Positions 24,120-32,308 of a stretch of 64,000 bases of DNA are shown in pieces (position 1 is the first letter of the stretch; every line of letters begins with the position of its first letter). A program made the translations under genes and the position numbers. Origin of the DNA: Saccharopolyspora_D taberi. Lineage in GTDB: Bacteria > Actinomycetota > Actinomycetes > Mycobacteriales > Pseudonocardiaceae. The notes beneath the pieces are model-generated. The model was not told where the DNA came from. It was given only the letters and a program-made list of their open reading frames with translations, and did not search any database. The DNA is taken from positions 186,001 to 250,000 of the forward strand of contig NZ_BAAAUX010000020.1 in assembly GCF_039534165.1 (NCBI RefSeq), read 5' to 3'.

Positions 24120-25318
24120 TGCTCACCGCCTCGCCTGCGGCCGAACCAGCGGCGCTGCTGCGACGCGCGCTGCCGGGCCCACGGCGGCTCGCCGCCCGCG
24201 GGGACCTGCTGCTCGGGCCGGGGGTGCGGCGACGGCGTCCGGCGCGGCAGCGGAGGCTGGGTCTGGGCGTGCGGCTGAACCTGGGTCGGCTGGGGGACCT
24301 GGGCGACCTCCGCACCGGCCAGCGAGCCGCGCATCGACTCGGTGCGCGCGGCGTCGTGCGGGTGGATGGTCTTCATGATCTCCTGCTGCGCGGCCGGGCT
24401 CAGCGTCGACAGCTCGCGCAGCACCCGGGCCTGCCTGCGCCGCACCGCGGTCCGCTCCGGCAGCCCCGGCGAGACCTCCAGCTGCGGGATGATGTGCGGA
24501 ACACCGGCCGCGTCGCGGTCCAGCTCGGCGAGCTCGGCCGCCATCTGCCCGGCGTCCTTCTCCTCGCTCATCCCGATCGGGCCCTGCCTGCGGCCGTTGA
24601 GGAACTGCTCCACGACCGGCTCGGTCGAGGTCAGCAGCACCTCGCGCGGGCCGTACATGACCAGGTTGCGGCGGAACAGCATGCCGATGTTGTCCGGCAC
24701 GGTGCGCGCGGTGTTGATGTCGTGGGTGACGATCAGGAACGTCGCGTCGATCTGCGCGTTGAGGTCGACGATCAGCTGGTTCAGGTACGCGGTGCGCACC
24801 GGGTCCAGACCGGAGTCCGGCTCGTCGAACAGGATGATCTCGGGGTCGAGCACCAGCGCCCTGGCCAGGCCGGCCCGCTTGCGCATACCGCCGGAGATCT
24901 CGCCGGGGAGCTTCTCCTCCGCGCCGATGAGACCGACCATCTCCATCTTCTCGAGCACCACGTTGCGGATCTCGGACTCGCTCTTGCGGGTGTGCTCGCG
25001 GAGCGGGAACGCGATGTTGTCGAAGAGGTTCATCGACCCGAACAGCGCGCCGTCCTGGAACAGGACGCCGAACAGCTTCCGGATCTCGTAGAGCTTGCGC
25101 TCCGAGCAGTCGCAGATGTCCACGCCGTCGATGACGACCCGCCCGTGCTCGGGCTTGAGCAGGCCCACCAACGACTTGAGGAACACCGACTTGCCAGTGC
25201 CGGACGGGCCGAGCAGGACGCTGATCTCACCGGAAGGAAGCGTCAGCGTCACATCCCGCCAGATGGTCTGGCTGCCGAACGACTTGGACAGCCCCTCGAC
25301 GACCACCTCGACGCCCAT
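24116..25318 (-). CDS. mceG: ABC transporter ATPase of the Mce system (MceG/Mkl-like)
   Basis: A 400-residue ATPase. Walker A is GPSGTGKS (37-44), the Q-loop is Q88, the signature is SGGMRKR (142-148), Walker B is ILFDEPD (162-168) and the switch histidine is H199. The start is ATG 25318, with GGAGGTG just upstream. Residues about 250-400 form a long Pro/Gln/Arg-rich tail beyond the nucleotide-binding domain, as in mycobacterial Mkl/MceG. In M. tuberculosis the shared ATPase Mkl is encoded apart from the mce operons, near rplL and rpoB. Here it heads the operon at that same location. It energises lipid uptake through YrbE and MceA-F. Confidence 0.93.
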   Translation of the reverse strand: MGVEVVVEGLSKSFGSQTIWRDVTLTLPSGEISVLLGPSGTGKSVFLKSLVGLLKPEHGRVVIDGVDICDCSERKLYEIRKLFGVLFQDGALFGSMNLFDNIAFPLREHTRKSESEIRNVVLEKMEMVGLIGAEEKLPGEISGGMRKRAGLARALVLDPEIILFDEPDSGLDPVRTAYLNQLIVDLNAQIDATFLIVTHDINTARTVPDNIGMLFRRNLVMYGPREVLLTSTEPVVEQFLNGRRQGPIGMSEEKDAGQMAAELAELDRDAAGVPHIIPQLEVSPGLPERTAVRRRQARVLRELSTLSPAAQQEIMKTIHPHDAARTESMRGSLAGAEVAQVPQPTQVQPHAQTQPPLPRRTPSPHPRPEQQVPAGGEPPWARQRASQQRRWFGRRRGGEQ

Positions 25319-25394
25319 GAGCACCTCCGCCTTCCTACGTCCGTCGCTTCCGTGCGCCGCCCCGGATCGGGAGCCTCGCACATGTGACGCGCTT

Positions 25395-25407
25395 AACGAG
25401 CGTCGTT
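25395..25407. promoter_or_regulatory. candidate operator upstream of the mce operon
   Basis: A perfect palindrome AACGA-GCG-TCGTT lies 77 bases upstream of the mce ATPase start, with a second AACGAGCG half-site 30 bases away (25425-25432). A CACATGTG palindrome (25379-25386) is next to it. This is the expected place for a repressor of the operon, but I cannot name one, and no confident -10/-35 pair was found. Confidence 0.35.
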
Positions 25408-25545
25408 CGCATCACACCTGTGCAACGAGCGCGACCCGCGCAGGTTACTCACGAGTTGGGTTCGGTTTCCAGACCTCGGCGAGGCATTCGCCGGTTTGTC
25501 CGGAACGCCTGTCGCATCGTGGAAAAACCGCCTGCGGGTAAGGAA

Positions 25546-25577
25546 AAAGGGCGGGCACCCGAGGGTGCCCGCCCTTT
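25546..25577 (-). terminator. rplL terminator
   Basis: A 14-bp perfect stem (AAAGGGCGGGCACC and its complement) with a CGAG tetraloop begins 20 bases after the rplL stop. On the minus strand it runs into GCCCTTTTTCC. It separates the ribosomal-protein transcript from the mce operon. Confidence 0.9.
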
Positions 25578-25597
25578 CACGCTGGGTCAGCGAGAGG

Positions 25598-25987
25598 TCA
25601 CTTGAGGGAGACCTTGGCGCCGGACTCCTCCAGCTTGCCCTTGGCCTCCTCGGCCTTCTCCTTGTCGACCTTCTCCAGGACCGGCTTCGGGGCGCCCTCG
25701 ACCAGCTCCTTGGCCTCCTTCAGGCCCAGGCCGGAGACGATCTCGCGGACGACCTTGATGACCTGGATCTTCTTGTCACCGGCCGACTCCAGGACGACGT
25801 CGAACTCGTCCTGCTCCTCGGCGGCCTCGGCGGCACCGGCACCGCCGGCCGGGGCGACGGCGACCGCGGCCGGGGCGGCGGCGGTGACGTCGAAGGTCTC
25901 CTCGAACTGCTTCAGGAACTCCGACAGCTCCAGGAGGGTCATCTCCTTGAAGACGTCCAGCAGCTCTTCGTTGCTCAGCTTCGCCAT
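25598..25987 (-). CDS. rplL: 50S ribosomal protein L7/L12
   Basis: A 129-residue stalk protein. The N-terminal dimer region (MAKLSNEELLDVFKEMTLLEL) is followed by an Ala/Gly/Pro hinge (about residues 37-57) and the conserved C-terminal domain (KIQVIKVVREIVSGLGLKEAKELVEGAPK) that recruits translation factors. ATG start, with AAAGGA upstream. It is 90 bases downstream of rplJ, in the usual rplJ-rplL pair. Confidence 0.98.
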   Translation of the reverse strand: MAKLSNEELLDVFKEMTLLELSEFLKQFEETFDVTAAAPAAVAVAPAGGAGAAEAAEEQDEFDVVLESAGDKKIQVIKVVREIVSGLGLKEAKELVEGAPKPVLEKVDKEKAEEAKGKLEESGAKVSLK

Positions 25988-26077
25988 TTCGGCGTCCTTT
26001 CACTTCGATGCCCGCGCGCCTGCGAGCAGATCTGGGGTGGGGTGCGATGACGACGACCGCGGGAGTCCACAGCGGAC

Positions 26078-26605
26078 TCAGGCGGCGTCGGCCTCGCCCT
26101 TCTTCTCCTGCAAGGCGGCGGCCAGACGCGCGGCCTTGGTCGCCGGAGCGGCGAACGCGGCGGCGGCCTGGCTCATCTTGGCCTTAAAGGCCCCGGCCAG
26201 CTTGCTGAGGGTGACCTCGCGGGAGTCGAGGTCGGCAATCGCCTCGACCTGCGAAACCGAGATCGCGCGGCCGTCCATGTAGCCGCCCTTGATCACCAGG
26301 GAGTTGTTGTCCTTGGCGAATTCCTTGAGCGCCTTGGCGGCGTCCACCGGCTCGCCCTCGATGAAGGCGATCGCGGTCGGGCCGACGAACAGGTCGTCGA
26401 GACCCTCGACCCCCGACTGCTCAGCGGCACGCTTGACCAGCGTGTTCTTCGCGACACGGTAGGTCGTGCCCTGGCCGAGGGCGCGGCGCAGCTCACCGAG
26501 CTTCGCCATGGACAGCCCGCGATACTCGGTCACGACCGCCGCGGTGGAGGTGTTGAACCGCTCCGCGATCTCGCTGACCGCGTCGACCTTGTCGGGCTTC
26601 GCCAT
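26078..26605 (-). CDS. rplJ: 50S ribosomal protein L10
   Basis: A 175-residue protein that anchors L7/L12 dimers to 23S rRNA through its N-terminal half (EYRGLSMAKLGELRRAL, YRVAKNTLVKRA) and ends in a variable Ala/Lys-rich tail. ATG start, with AGGAGG 5 bases upstream. A structured leader of about 240 bases lies ahead of it, consistent with the known autogenous control by L10-(L12). Confidence 0.98.
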   Translation of the reverse strand: MAKPDKVDAVSEIAERFNTSTAAVVTEYRGLSMAKLGELRRALGQGTTYRVAKNTLVKRAAEQSGVEGLDDLFVGPTAIAFIEGEPVDAAKALKEFAKDNNSLVIKGGYMDGRAISVSQVEAIADLDSREVTLSKLAGAFKAKMSQAAAAFAAPATKAARLAAALQEKKGEADAA

Positions 26606-26843
26606 GTCGCCTCCTCTCTAGTGCTTCACGACTCCAGAAGACCCGGGCAGAAGCCCGGACCGCTCCACCTGTCGATCAGCCCTGAGACGACAAAACGCCC
26701 CGGCGCAGCAGCACGGGGCGTGAAAACCACGGGCGCGCAGAAGCGCGCTGATGTTGCCTCGTCCTCCTGCGCGGGCCGCCCGTGTCGCACGGGACCTTCG
26801 TTCCCCTCCGGGGAGGGGAAGACCAGCGGTCTTCGGTGGAACC
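26606..26843 (-). ncRNA. L10-type leader of rplJ-rplL
   Basis: The 5' region of rplJ is about 238 nt and rich in stems: CCCCTCC/GGAGGGG (near 26806-26819), GCGCGC/GCGCGC (near 26734-26749), the attenuator hairpin at 26695-26721, and CCGGGC-AGAA-GCCCGG at 26643-26658 directly before the ribosome-binding site. The ACCGAAGACCGCTGGTC segment near the 5' end is where the L10-binding kink-turn region is expected. Leaders of this kind bind the L10-L12 complex to repress the operon. I assign it by position and structure; I could not score it against a covariance model. Confidence 0.65.
26695..26721 (-). terminator. attenuator-like hairpin in the rplJ leader
   Basis: An 8-bp perfect stem (ACGCCCCG / CGGGGCGT) with an 11-nt loop; on the minus strand it is followed at once by TTTTGTCGTCT. 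This has the form of an intrinsic terminator about 90 bases before rplJ, so part of the control may act by premature termination. Confidence 0.55.
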
Positions 26844-26849
26844 GCGACC

Positions 26850-26855
26850 ACTATA
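26850..26855 (-). promoter_or_regulatory. candidate -10 box for rplJ-rplL
   Basis: TATAGT on the minus strand, with a start expected near 26843. The -35 region (GGCCAG-like) is poor. The box agrees well with the position of the structured leader. Confidence 0.5.
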
Positions 26856-26964
26856 CGGCACCACGCCGTGACCTGGCCGCACACCCCCGCCCGGAGTCGT
26901 GCCGCGGTCGCACGAGTCGAGGCGGTGATCGCCGGTGGTGACCCCGGTTGCCCCGCACGGCATC

Positions 26965-27922
26965 ATGTGTGTCGTGGCCGACCCGAACGAGTCGCACCGC
27001 GACCCCCGCGCGCAGGACCCCGACCAGCAGCAGGAGCAGCCCCGCCCACCCGAGGTGGTCGAGGCCGAGGTGGTCGAGGACCGGGCCCCGGCCCGCCCCC
27101 AGGACGACGCCGAGTTCCGCCAGTACCAGCAGTTCCTGGAGTTCCAGAAGTTCCAGGAATGGCAGCGCAGCCAGGGCGGAGCCGACGGGGCCGGCAGCCA
27201 GGTCGGGGCCAGCCCCAGCGGCCAGCCCGATTCCGGCACTGACCTGGCGATCCCCGCCCAGAACCCCCCCAGCGCCGACGACGACCCCGCCGCCCCCAGC
27301 GCAGTGGCCGGACACCCCGCAGAACCAACCGGTGCAGTGGCCAACCCCGACGTCCGCGCACAAGGGCACGATCTGGGCCAAACGCCTCCTGTGGCCCCTG
27401 CGCTTCAAGTTCGTCCGCCGCCTGATCTACCTGACCATCATCCTGATCGTCCTCTACAACATGTTCATGAGCACCGTGAACGACCTCTTCGGCGGCGGCA
27501 GCGGCGACGGTGGGACAGGAACCGGCGGTGCACCGCCGGACGCGACCCCGATCACCTCGACGAATCCCCAGCAGGCGATCACCGGGGCTTACAACTACCT
27601 GCGCTCCGACCAGCCGGAACGTGCCTGCCGCCTGTTCGACGAGACCGGCCAGGCCGCGTTCTCCGCTGCGCATGGTTCGCCCAACGACTGCGCCACCGCG
27701 GCCAGGAACATCCGCACTCAGATCACCGCGCCCGGGCCCTATGCCAACCCGAAGTACGGCGAGAACGCGGTCGAGGTCGTCGAACCCGAAGCTGCGGTCT
27801 ACGGGTGCCGGATGCGCGTCGACGGAGGTCCGCTGCTGGGCAGCTTCAAGCTGACCCGGGCCCCGGACGGAGGCTGGCTGATCTCCGGCTACGAGCTCGA
27901 AGCGGAGAAGTGCCGCCGCTGA
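26965..27922 (+). pseudogene. single-pass membrane protein interrupted by a +1 frameshift
   Basis: Two reading frames join into one sensible protein. The first (from about 26965; a GTG at 26974 is also possible) encodes an acidic, Gln/Arg-rich cytoplasmic part (EFRQYQQFLEFQKFQEWQ, probably coiled-coil). After a run of seven C at 27264-27270 the good coding shifts by one base into a Pro/Thr linker, a membrane helix (LIYLTIILIVLYNMF, near 27425) and an outer domain of about 150 residues with four Cys (RACRLFD, NDCATAA, YGCRMRV, EKCRR). Reading C6 instead of C7 restores one frame of about 318 residues. In a draft assembly a homopolymer error is likely; a real frameshift mutation is the alternative. 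I do not recognise the family. Confidence 0.7.
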
Positions 27923-27927
27923 CGCGA

Positions 27928-27962
27928 AAGGGCGGACCGGCCCAAACGGCCGATCCGCCCTT
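27928..27962. terminator. bidirectional terminator between the 26965 gene and rplA
   Basis: A 9-bp stem (AAGGGCGGA / TCCGCCCTT) extended by CGGCC/GGCCG after one mismatch. It lies six bases after the plus-strand stop and 18 bases after the rplA stop, so it can serve both convergent genes. Confidence 0.8.
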
Positions 27963-27979
27963 CCAGCGATTCAGAACCC

Positions 27980-28696
27980 TCAGGCCGTGGCGGCCTCGAG
28001 CAGGTTCCGGGTGCGGTTCGGGTCCACCGGGATGCCGGGGCCCATCGTCGTGGTGAAGGTGACCTTCTTCAGGTAGCGGCCCTTCGAGGTCGACGGCTTG
28101 GCGCGCAGGATCTCGTCCAGCGCGGCGGCGTAGTTCTCCACCAGCTTCTCGGTGTCGAAGGACGCCTTGCCGATGACGATGTGCAGGTTGGCCTGCTTGT
28201 CGACCCGGAAGTTGATCTTACCGCCCTTGATGTCCGCGACCGCCTTGGTGACGTTCGGGGTGACGGTGCCGGTCTTCGGGTTCGGCATCAGGCCGCGCGG
28301 CCCGAGCACCCGAGCGATCTTGCCGACCTTGGCCATCTGGTCCGGGGTGGCGATCGCCGCGTCGAAATCGAGCCAGCCGCCCTGGATGCGCTCGATCAGG
28401 TCTTCGGAACCGACCGCGTCCGCCCCGGCGGCCTCGGCCTCTGCGGCCTTGTCACCAACGGCGAACACGATGACGCGGGCGGTCTTGCCAGTACCGTGCG
28501 GCAGGTTCACGGTGCCGCGGACCATCTGGTCGGCCTTGCGGGGGTCGACGCCCAGCCGCATGGCCACCTCGACGGTGGGGTCCATCTTGACCTTGGCGGT
28601 CTTCTTGGCGAGCTCGGCGGCCTCCAGCGGCGCGTAGAGGTGCGCCCTGTCGACCAGCTCGGCTGCCTGCTGATATGCCTTGCTGCGCTTAGCCAT
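27980..28696 (-). CDS. rplA: 50S ribosomal protein L1
   Basis: A 238-residue protein of normal length. It binds 23S rRNA at the L1 stalk. Typical text includes LGPRGLMPNPKTGTVTPNV and GGKINFRVDKQANLHIVIGK. ATG start, with AAGGAC upstream. It is the last gene of the secE-nusG-rplK-rplA run and lies 83 bases after rplK. Confidence 0.98.
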   Translation of the reverse strand: MAKRSKAYQQAAELVDRAHLYAPLEAAELAKKTAKVKMDPTVEVAMRLGVDPRKADQMVRGTVNLPHGTGKTARVIVFAVGDKAAEAEAAGADAVGSEDLIERIQGGWLDFDAAIATPDQMAKVGKIARVLGPRGLMPNPKTGTVTPNVTKAVADIKGGKINFRVDKQANLHIVIGKASFDTEKLVENYAAALDEILRAKPSTSKGRYLKKVTFTTTMGPGIPVDPNRTRNLLEAATA

Positions 28697-28779
28697 GTCT
28701 GTCCTTATCGCACTGGATCAGTTGTGGTTGGTCGGGCTGCGCTGGAGCCCTCCCACGCTGATTCCCGGAAGGGGGAAGG

Positions 28780-29214
28780 TCAGCCTTCGACGGTCAGGCC
28801 CATCGACCGAGCGGTACCGGCGATGATCTTCGCGGCCTGGTCGATGTCGTTGGCGTTGAGGTCGACCATCTTGGTCTGGGCGATCTCGCGGACCTGGTCC
28901 ATCGAGACCTTGCCGACCTTGGTCTTGTGCGGCTCGCCGCTGCCCTTCTGCACACCGGCGGCCTTGAGCAGCAGCTTCGCGGCCGGCGGGGTCTTCAGCT
29001 TGAAGTCGAAGGAGCGGTCTTCGAACACGGAGATCTCGACCGGCACCACGTTGCCGCGCTGACCTTCGGTCGCGGCGTTGTAGGCCTTGCAGAACTCCAT
29101 GATGTTGACGCCGTGCTGACCCAGCGCCGGGCCGACCGGCGGGGCCGGGTTGGCCTGGCCGGCCGAGATCTGCAGCTTGATGATCGCTGCGAGCTTCTTC
29201 TTCTTGGGCGGCAT
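28780..29214 (-). CDS. rplK: 50S ribosomal protein L11
   Basis: A 144-residue protein. The N-terminal thiostrepton/L11 region (LQISAGQANPAPPVGPALGQHG) and the rRNA-binding C-terminal domain (KAGVQKGSGEP, then KIIAGTARSMGLTVEG) are intact. The proline helix that faces the GTPase-associated centre is normal. ATG start, with AGGAAG upstream. Confidence 0.98.
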   Translation of the reverse strand: MPPKKKKLAAIIKLQISAGQANPAPPVGPALGQHGVNIMEFCKAYNAATEGQRGNVVPVEISVFEDRSFDFKLKTPPAAKLLLKAAGVQKGSGEPHKTKVGKVSMDQVREIAQTKMVDLNANDIDQAAKIIAGTARSMGLTVEG

Positions 29215-29308
29215 GTTCGCTTCCTGTGTCTTCTATCCGGTTGATCGGCCGGTCCAGATCGACGGACGGCCGAAACTGGCGGCGGAGCAACGAGTGCTTC
29301 GCCTGCTC

Positions 29309-29366
29309 CCGCGGGAGGGTCCTGCCAGGGTCCTCCCGCGGCCGCCGCGCTCCCCGTGCGGGGAGC
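29309..29366 (-). other. two hairpins between nusG and rplK
   Basis: GCTCCCC-GTGC-GGGGAGC (29349-29366) starts 3 bases after the nusG stop. CCGCGGGAGG/CCTCCCGCGG (29309-29318 with 29332-29341) follows. Neither has a T run; partial termination or mRNA processing between nusG and the L11-L1 genes is possible. Confidence 0.5.
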
Positions 29367-29369
29367 CGG

Positions 29370-30191
29370 TCAGATCTTGGAAACCTGGTTGAACGACAGC
29401 TCGACCGGGGTCTCCCGGCCGAAGATCGACACCAGCACCTTGAGCTTCTGGGCGTCGGCGTTGACCTCGCTGATCGTCGCCGGCAGCGTCGCGAACGGCC
29501 CGTCCATGACCGTGATCGACTCGCCGACCTCGAAGTCGACCTCGACCGAGGGCTTGGCGGCGGCAGGCGCGGCGACCTTCTTGCCGGCCTCCGGCTTGGC
29601 CTCCTTCTCCGCCCGCGGCGCGAGGAACTTCAGCACGTCGTCGATGCTCAGCGGCGACGGGTGCGAGGTCGCCCCGATGAAGCCCGTGACCCCCGGCGTG
29701 TTGCGCACGGCGCTCCAGGAAGCGTCGTTGAGCTCCATCCGGACCAGGATGTAGCCCGGCAGCACCTTGCGCTGCACGAGCTTGCGCTGGCCGTTCTTGA
29801 TCTCGGTGACTTCCTCGGTCGGCACCTCGACCTGGAAGATGTAGTCCTCGACGTCGAGCGTCTGGGCGCGGGTCTCGAGGTTGGTCTTGACCTTGTTCTC
29901 GTAGCCCGCGTAGGAGTGCACCACGTACCACTCGCCCGGCGCGCGGCGCAGCGCGGCACGGAGCTCCTCGACCGGGTCGGCTTCCTCGTCCTCCGCCTCG
30001 TCGGCGACCTCGGACTCGCCCGCCTCCGCGACGTCGGACCCGGCGCCGGCGTCCTGCTCGACGTCCTCGCCGGAGTCGGCGGCACCCACGGAATCGACAG
30101 CGTCGACCGAGTCCGCCGACGGCTCGGCGGCCTCGGCGTGCACCTGCTCATCGGTGAGGCCGGTCAGTTCCTGACCCTCGTGGGAGGTCAC
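29370..30191 (-). CDS. nusG: transcription termination/antitermination protein NusG
   Basis: A 273-residue protein. Residues 1 to about 80 form a long acidic extension (AVDSVGAADSGEDVEQDAGAG) usual in actinobacterial NusG. The NGN domain (EWYVVHSYAGYENKVKTNL, LPGYILVRMEL) and the KOW domain (VGESITVMDGPFATLPATISEVN) follow. It binds RNA polymerase beta' and couples to Rho or ribosomal S10. GTG start at 30191; the AGGAAG site is 12 bases upstream, a slightly long spacing. It lies downstream of secE as usual. Confidence 0.97.
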   Translation of the reverse strand: MTSHEGQELTGLTDEQVHAEAAEPSADSVDAVDSVGAADSGEDVEQDAGAGSDVAEAGESEVADEAEDEEADPVEELRAALRRAPGEWYVVHSYAGYENKVKTNLETRAQTLDVEDYIFQVEVPTEEVTEIKNGQRKLVQRKVLPGYILVRMELNDASWSAVRNTPGVTGFIGATSHPSPLSIDDVLKFLAPRAEKEAKPEAGKKVAAPAAAKPSVEVDFEVGESITVMDGPFATLPATISEVNADAQKLKVLVSIFGRETPVELSFNQVSKI

Positions 30192-30271
30192 AGTCGGTCT
30201 CGCTTCCTCTCGTGCGTTGCGTGCCGGGTCGATGGCATCCGCCGCCCCACGCGGTGCGTGGCCGGAGGTGC

Positions 30272-30670
30272 TCAGCCGAACAACCAGAGCACGCCCTTGG
30301 CGAAGAGCACGTCCACGCCCGCGATGCCCGCCACCATGATGCTGACGAACACCAGCACCACGAGCGTGTAGGTCACCAGCGCCTTGCGCGTCGGCCAGAT
30401 GACCTTGCGCAGCTCGGCGACGACCTCACGCAGGAAGCGCCCGATCTTGCGGAACGGCGAAACCCGACCCTGCCGGCCATCCCGCGAGGGGGTGGGCCGA
30501 CCCTTCGACTCAGTTGTGCGCGTCGAGTCGGCCTTCGCCGACTCACCGGCCTGCCCCTTCCGGGCGGCCGAGCGGGCGGAGGCGCGGCGTTCCCGCCGCG
30601 CCGCGGCGCTGGACGGGCGGGCTGCGTCGTCGCGCTTCCCGTTCCGCTCCTGCTCGCGGTCCTCGCTCAC
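30272..30670 (-). CDS. secE: preprotein translocase subunit SecE
   Basis: A 132-residue protein starting at GTG 30670, chosen because GGAGG is 6 bases upstream; the ATG two codons earlier would touch that site. The first 75 residues are basic and disordered. The conserved amphipathic helix FLREVVAELRKVIWPTRKALV is followed by a single membrane helix (YTLVVLVFVSIMVAGIAGVDVLF). It clamps SecY in the translocon. tRNA-Trp lies 31 bases upstream, suggesting one transcript. Confidence 0.95.
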   Translation of the reverse strand: MSEDREQERNGKRDDAARPSSAAARRERRASARSAARKGQAGESAKADSTRTTESKGRPTPSRDGRQGRVSPFRKIGRFLREVVAELRKVIWPTRKALVTYTLVVLVFVSIMVAGIAGVDVLFAKGVLWLFG

Positions 30671-30700
30671 GCCCATCCTCCGCTCACCGTCGCATCGACG

Positions 30701-30773
<73 letters not shown>

Positions 30774-30876
30774 TTGCGGCCCGCGTTCTCGACCGCAGTT
30801 CGGGACGCCCGGTACCGAGCCCGTCGCCTGGAGTCCAGACCCGGGTTCCCAGGTGCCGTGGCATCCCAAGTTCGAA

Positions 30877-30882
30877 AGTGTA
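30877..30882 (-). promoter_or_regulatory. candidate -10 box for tRNA-Trp-secE-nusG
   Basis: TACACT on the minus strand about 104 bases upstream of the tRNA 5' end; the best -35 (TTGGAG) is at a long 19-nt spacing. Weak support. Confidence 0.35.
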
Positions 30883-31026
30883 CGGCACGAAGTCGACCTT
30901 GCTCCAACCGCACCCCCCGAGGGGCGCGAGATCATCGGAGCGGGCCCGCCGCGAGCCGCGCGCACACCATACCTCCGGCGCCGGTCGCCGTGTCGCGGAC
31001 CACCGCAGATCTGCCAGGATGCCCCC

Positions 31027-32256
31027 ATGGCCGCACCTGATGAGAACAGCACCGGGAGACCGCGGGTCTCCGCCCGCGTCGGAGGGATCTCCGAGTCCGC
31101 GACCCTCGCCGTCGACTCGAAGGCGAAGGCGCTCAAGGCCGCGGGCCGTCCGGTGATCGGTTTCGGTGCAGGCGAGCCCGACTTCCCGACCCCGCAGCCG
31201 ATCGTGGAAGCCGCCGCCGCCGCGTGCGCCGACCCGCGCAACCACCGCTACAGCCCCGCCGCCGGCCTGCCGGAGCTGCGCGAGGCGGTCGCCGCGAAGA
31301 CCGCGCGCGACTCCGGCTACGAGGTCCAGCCGAGCCAGGTGCTGGTCACCAACGGCGGCAAGCAGGCGGTCTACCAGACCTTCGCCGCGCTGCTCGACCC
31401 CGGCGACGAGGTCCTGCTGCCCGCGCCGTACTGGACGACCTACCCCGAGGCGATCGCCCTGGCGGGCGGTGTCTCGGTGGTCGTGGGCACCGACGAGTCG
31501 ACCGGCTACCTCGCCACCGTCGAGCAGCTGGAGGCCGCGCGCACCCCGCGCACCAAGGTCCTGCTGTTCAACTCCCCGTCCAACCCGACCGGCGCGGTCT
31601 ACCCGCCCGAGCAGGTCGAGGCGATCGGCCGCTGGGCGGTCGAGCACGGCATCTGGGTCGTCACCGACGAGATCTACGAGCACCTCGTCTACGGCGGTGC
31701 CGAGCACGTGTCGATGCCGGTCGTGGTGCCGGAGCTGGCCAACACCTGCGTGGTGCTCAACGGGGTCGCCAAGACCTACGCCATGACCGGCTGGCGGGTC
31801 GGCTGGATGATCGGCCCGGACGACGTCATCAAGGCCGCGACCAACCTCCAGTCGCACCTGTCGTCGAACGTCGCCAACGTGTCCCAGCGCGCCGCGCTGG
31901 AGGCCGTCAGCGGCTCGCTGGACGCCGTCGCGTCGATGCGGGAGGCGTTCGACCGCCGCCGTCGCACGATCGTGGAGCTGCTGTCGGCGATCCCCGGGGT
32001 GAGCTGCCCCGAGCCGCAGGGCGCCTTCTACGCCTACCCGTCGGTGAAGGACCTGCTCGGCAAGGAGATCCGCGACTCGCGGGCGGAGACCAGCGTCCAG
32101 CTGGCCGGTCTGGTCCTGGAGCACGCGGAGGTCGCGGTGGTCCCGGGCGAGGCATTCGGCACCCCCGGCTACTTCCGGCTGTCCTACGCGCTCGGCGACG
32201 ACGACCTCGCCGAGGGCGTGCGCCGCATGGGCGATCTGCTCCGCGAGGCGAAGTAA
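31027..32256 (+). CDS. aspC: class I/II aminotransferase, aspartate aminotransferase type
   Basis: A 409-residue PLP enzyme. It shows the family sequence GAGEPDFPTP (residues about 43-52), FNSPSNPTGAVYP, WVVTDEIYEHLVY, the Schiff-base lysine in VAKTYAMTGWRVGW (Lys 249) and the substrate arginine in GYFRLSYA. It would transfer the amino group of aspartate to 2-oxoglutarate; prephenate or other acids are also possible for this subgroup. The start is ATG 31027. There is no Shine-Dalgarno site, and CAGGAT lies 6 bases upstream of the ATG, so a leaderless mRNA is possible. It is monocistronic, divergent from tRNA-Trp and convergent with the hadB-like gene. Confidence 0.92.
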   Translation: MAAPDENSTGRPRVSARVGGISESATLAVDSKAKALKAAGRPVIGFGAGEPDFPTPQPIVEAAAAACADPRNHRYSPAAGLPELREAVAAKTARDSGYEVQPSQVLVTNGGKQAVYQTFAALLDPGDEVLLPAPYWTTYPEAIALAGGVSVVVGTDESTGYLATVEQLEAARTPRTKVLLFNSPSNPTGAVYPPEQVEAIGRWAVEHGIWVVTDEIYEHLVYGGAEHVSMPVVVPELANTCVVLNGVAKTYAMTGWRVGWMIGPDDVIKAATNLQSHLSSNVANVSQRAALEAVSGSLDAVASMREAFDRRRRTIVELLSAIPGVSCPEPQGAFYAYPSVKDLLGKEIRDSRAETSVQLAGLVLEHAEVAVVPGEAFGTPGYFRLSYALGDDDLAEGVRRMGDLLREAK

Positions 32257-32268
32257 CCGGAACGCGGA

Positions 32269-32300
32269 AGGGGCCTGCTCCCGGCCGGGAGCAGGCCCCT
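32269..32300. terminator. bidirectional terminator between aspC and hadB-like gene
   Basis: A 14-bp perfect stem (AGGGGCCTGCTCCC / GGGAGCAGGCCCCT) with a 4-nt loop lies between the two convergent stops (32256 and 32309). Confidence 0.88.
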
Positions 32301-32308
32301 CCGCACAC

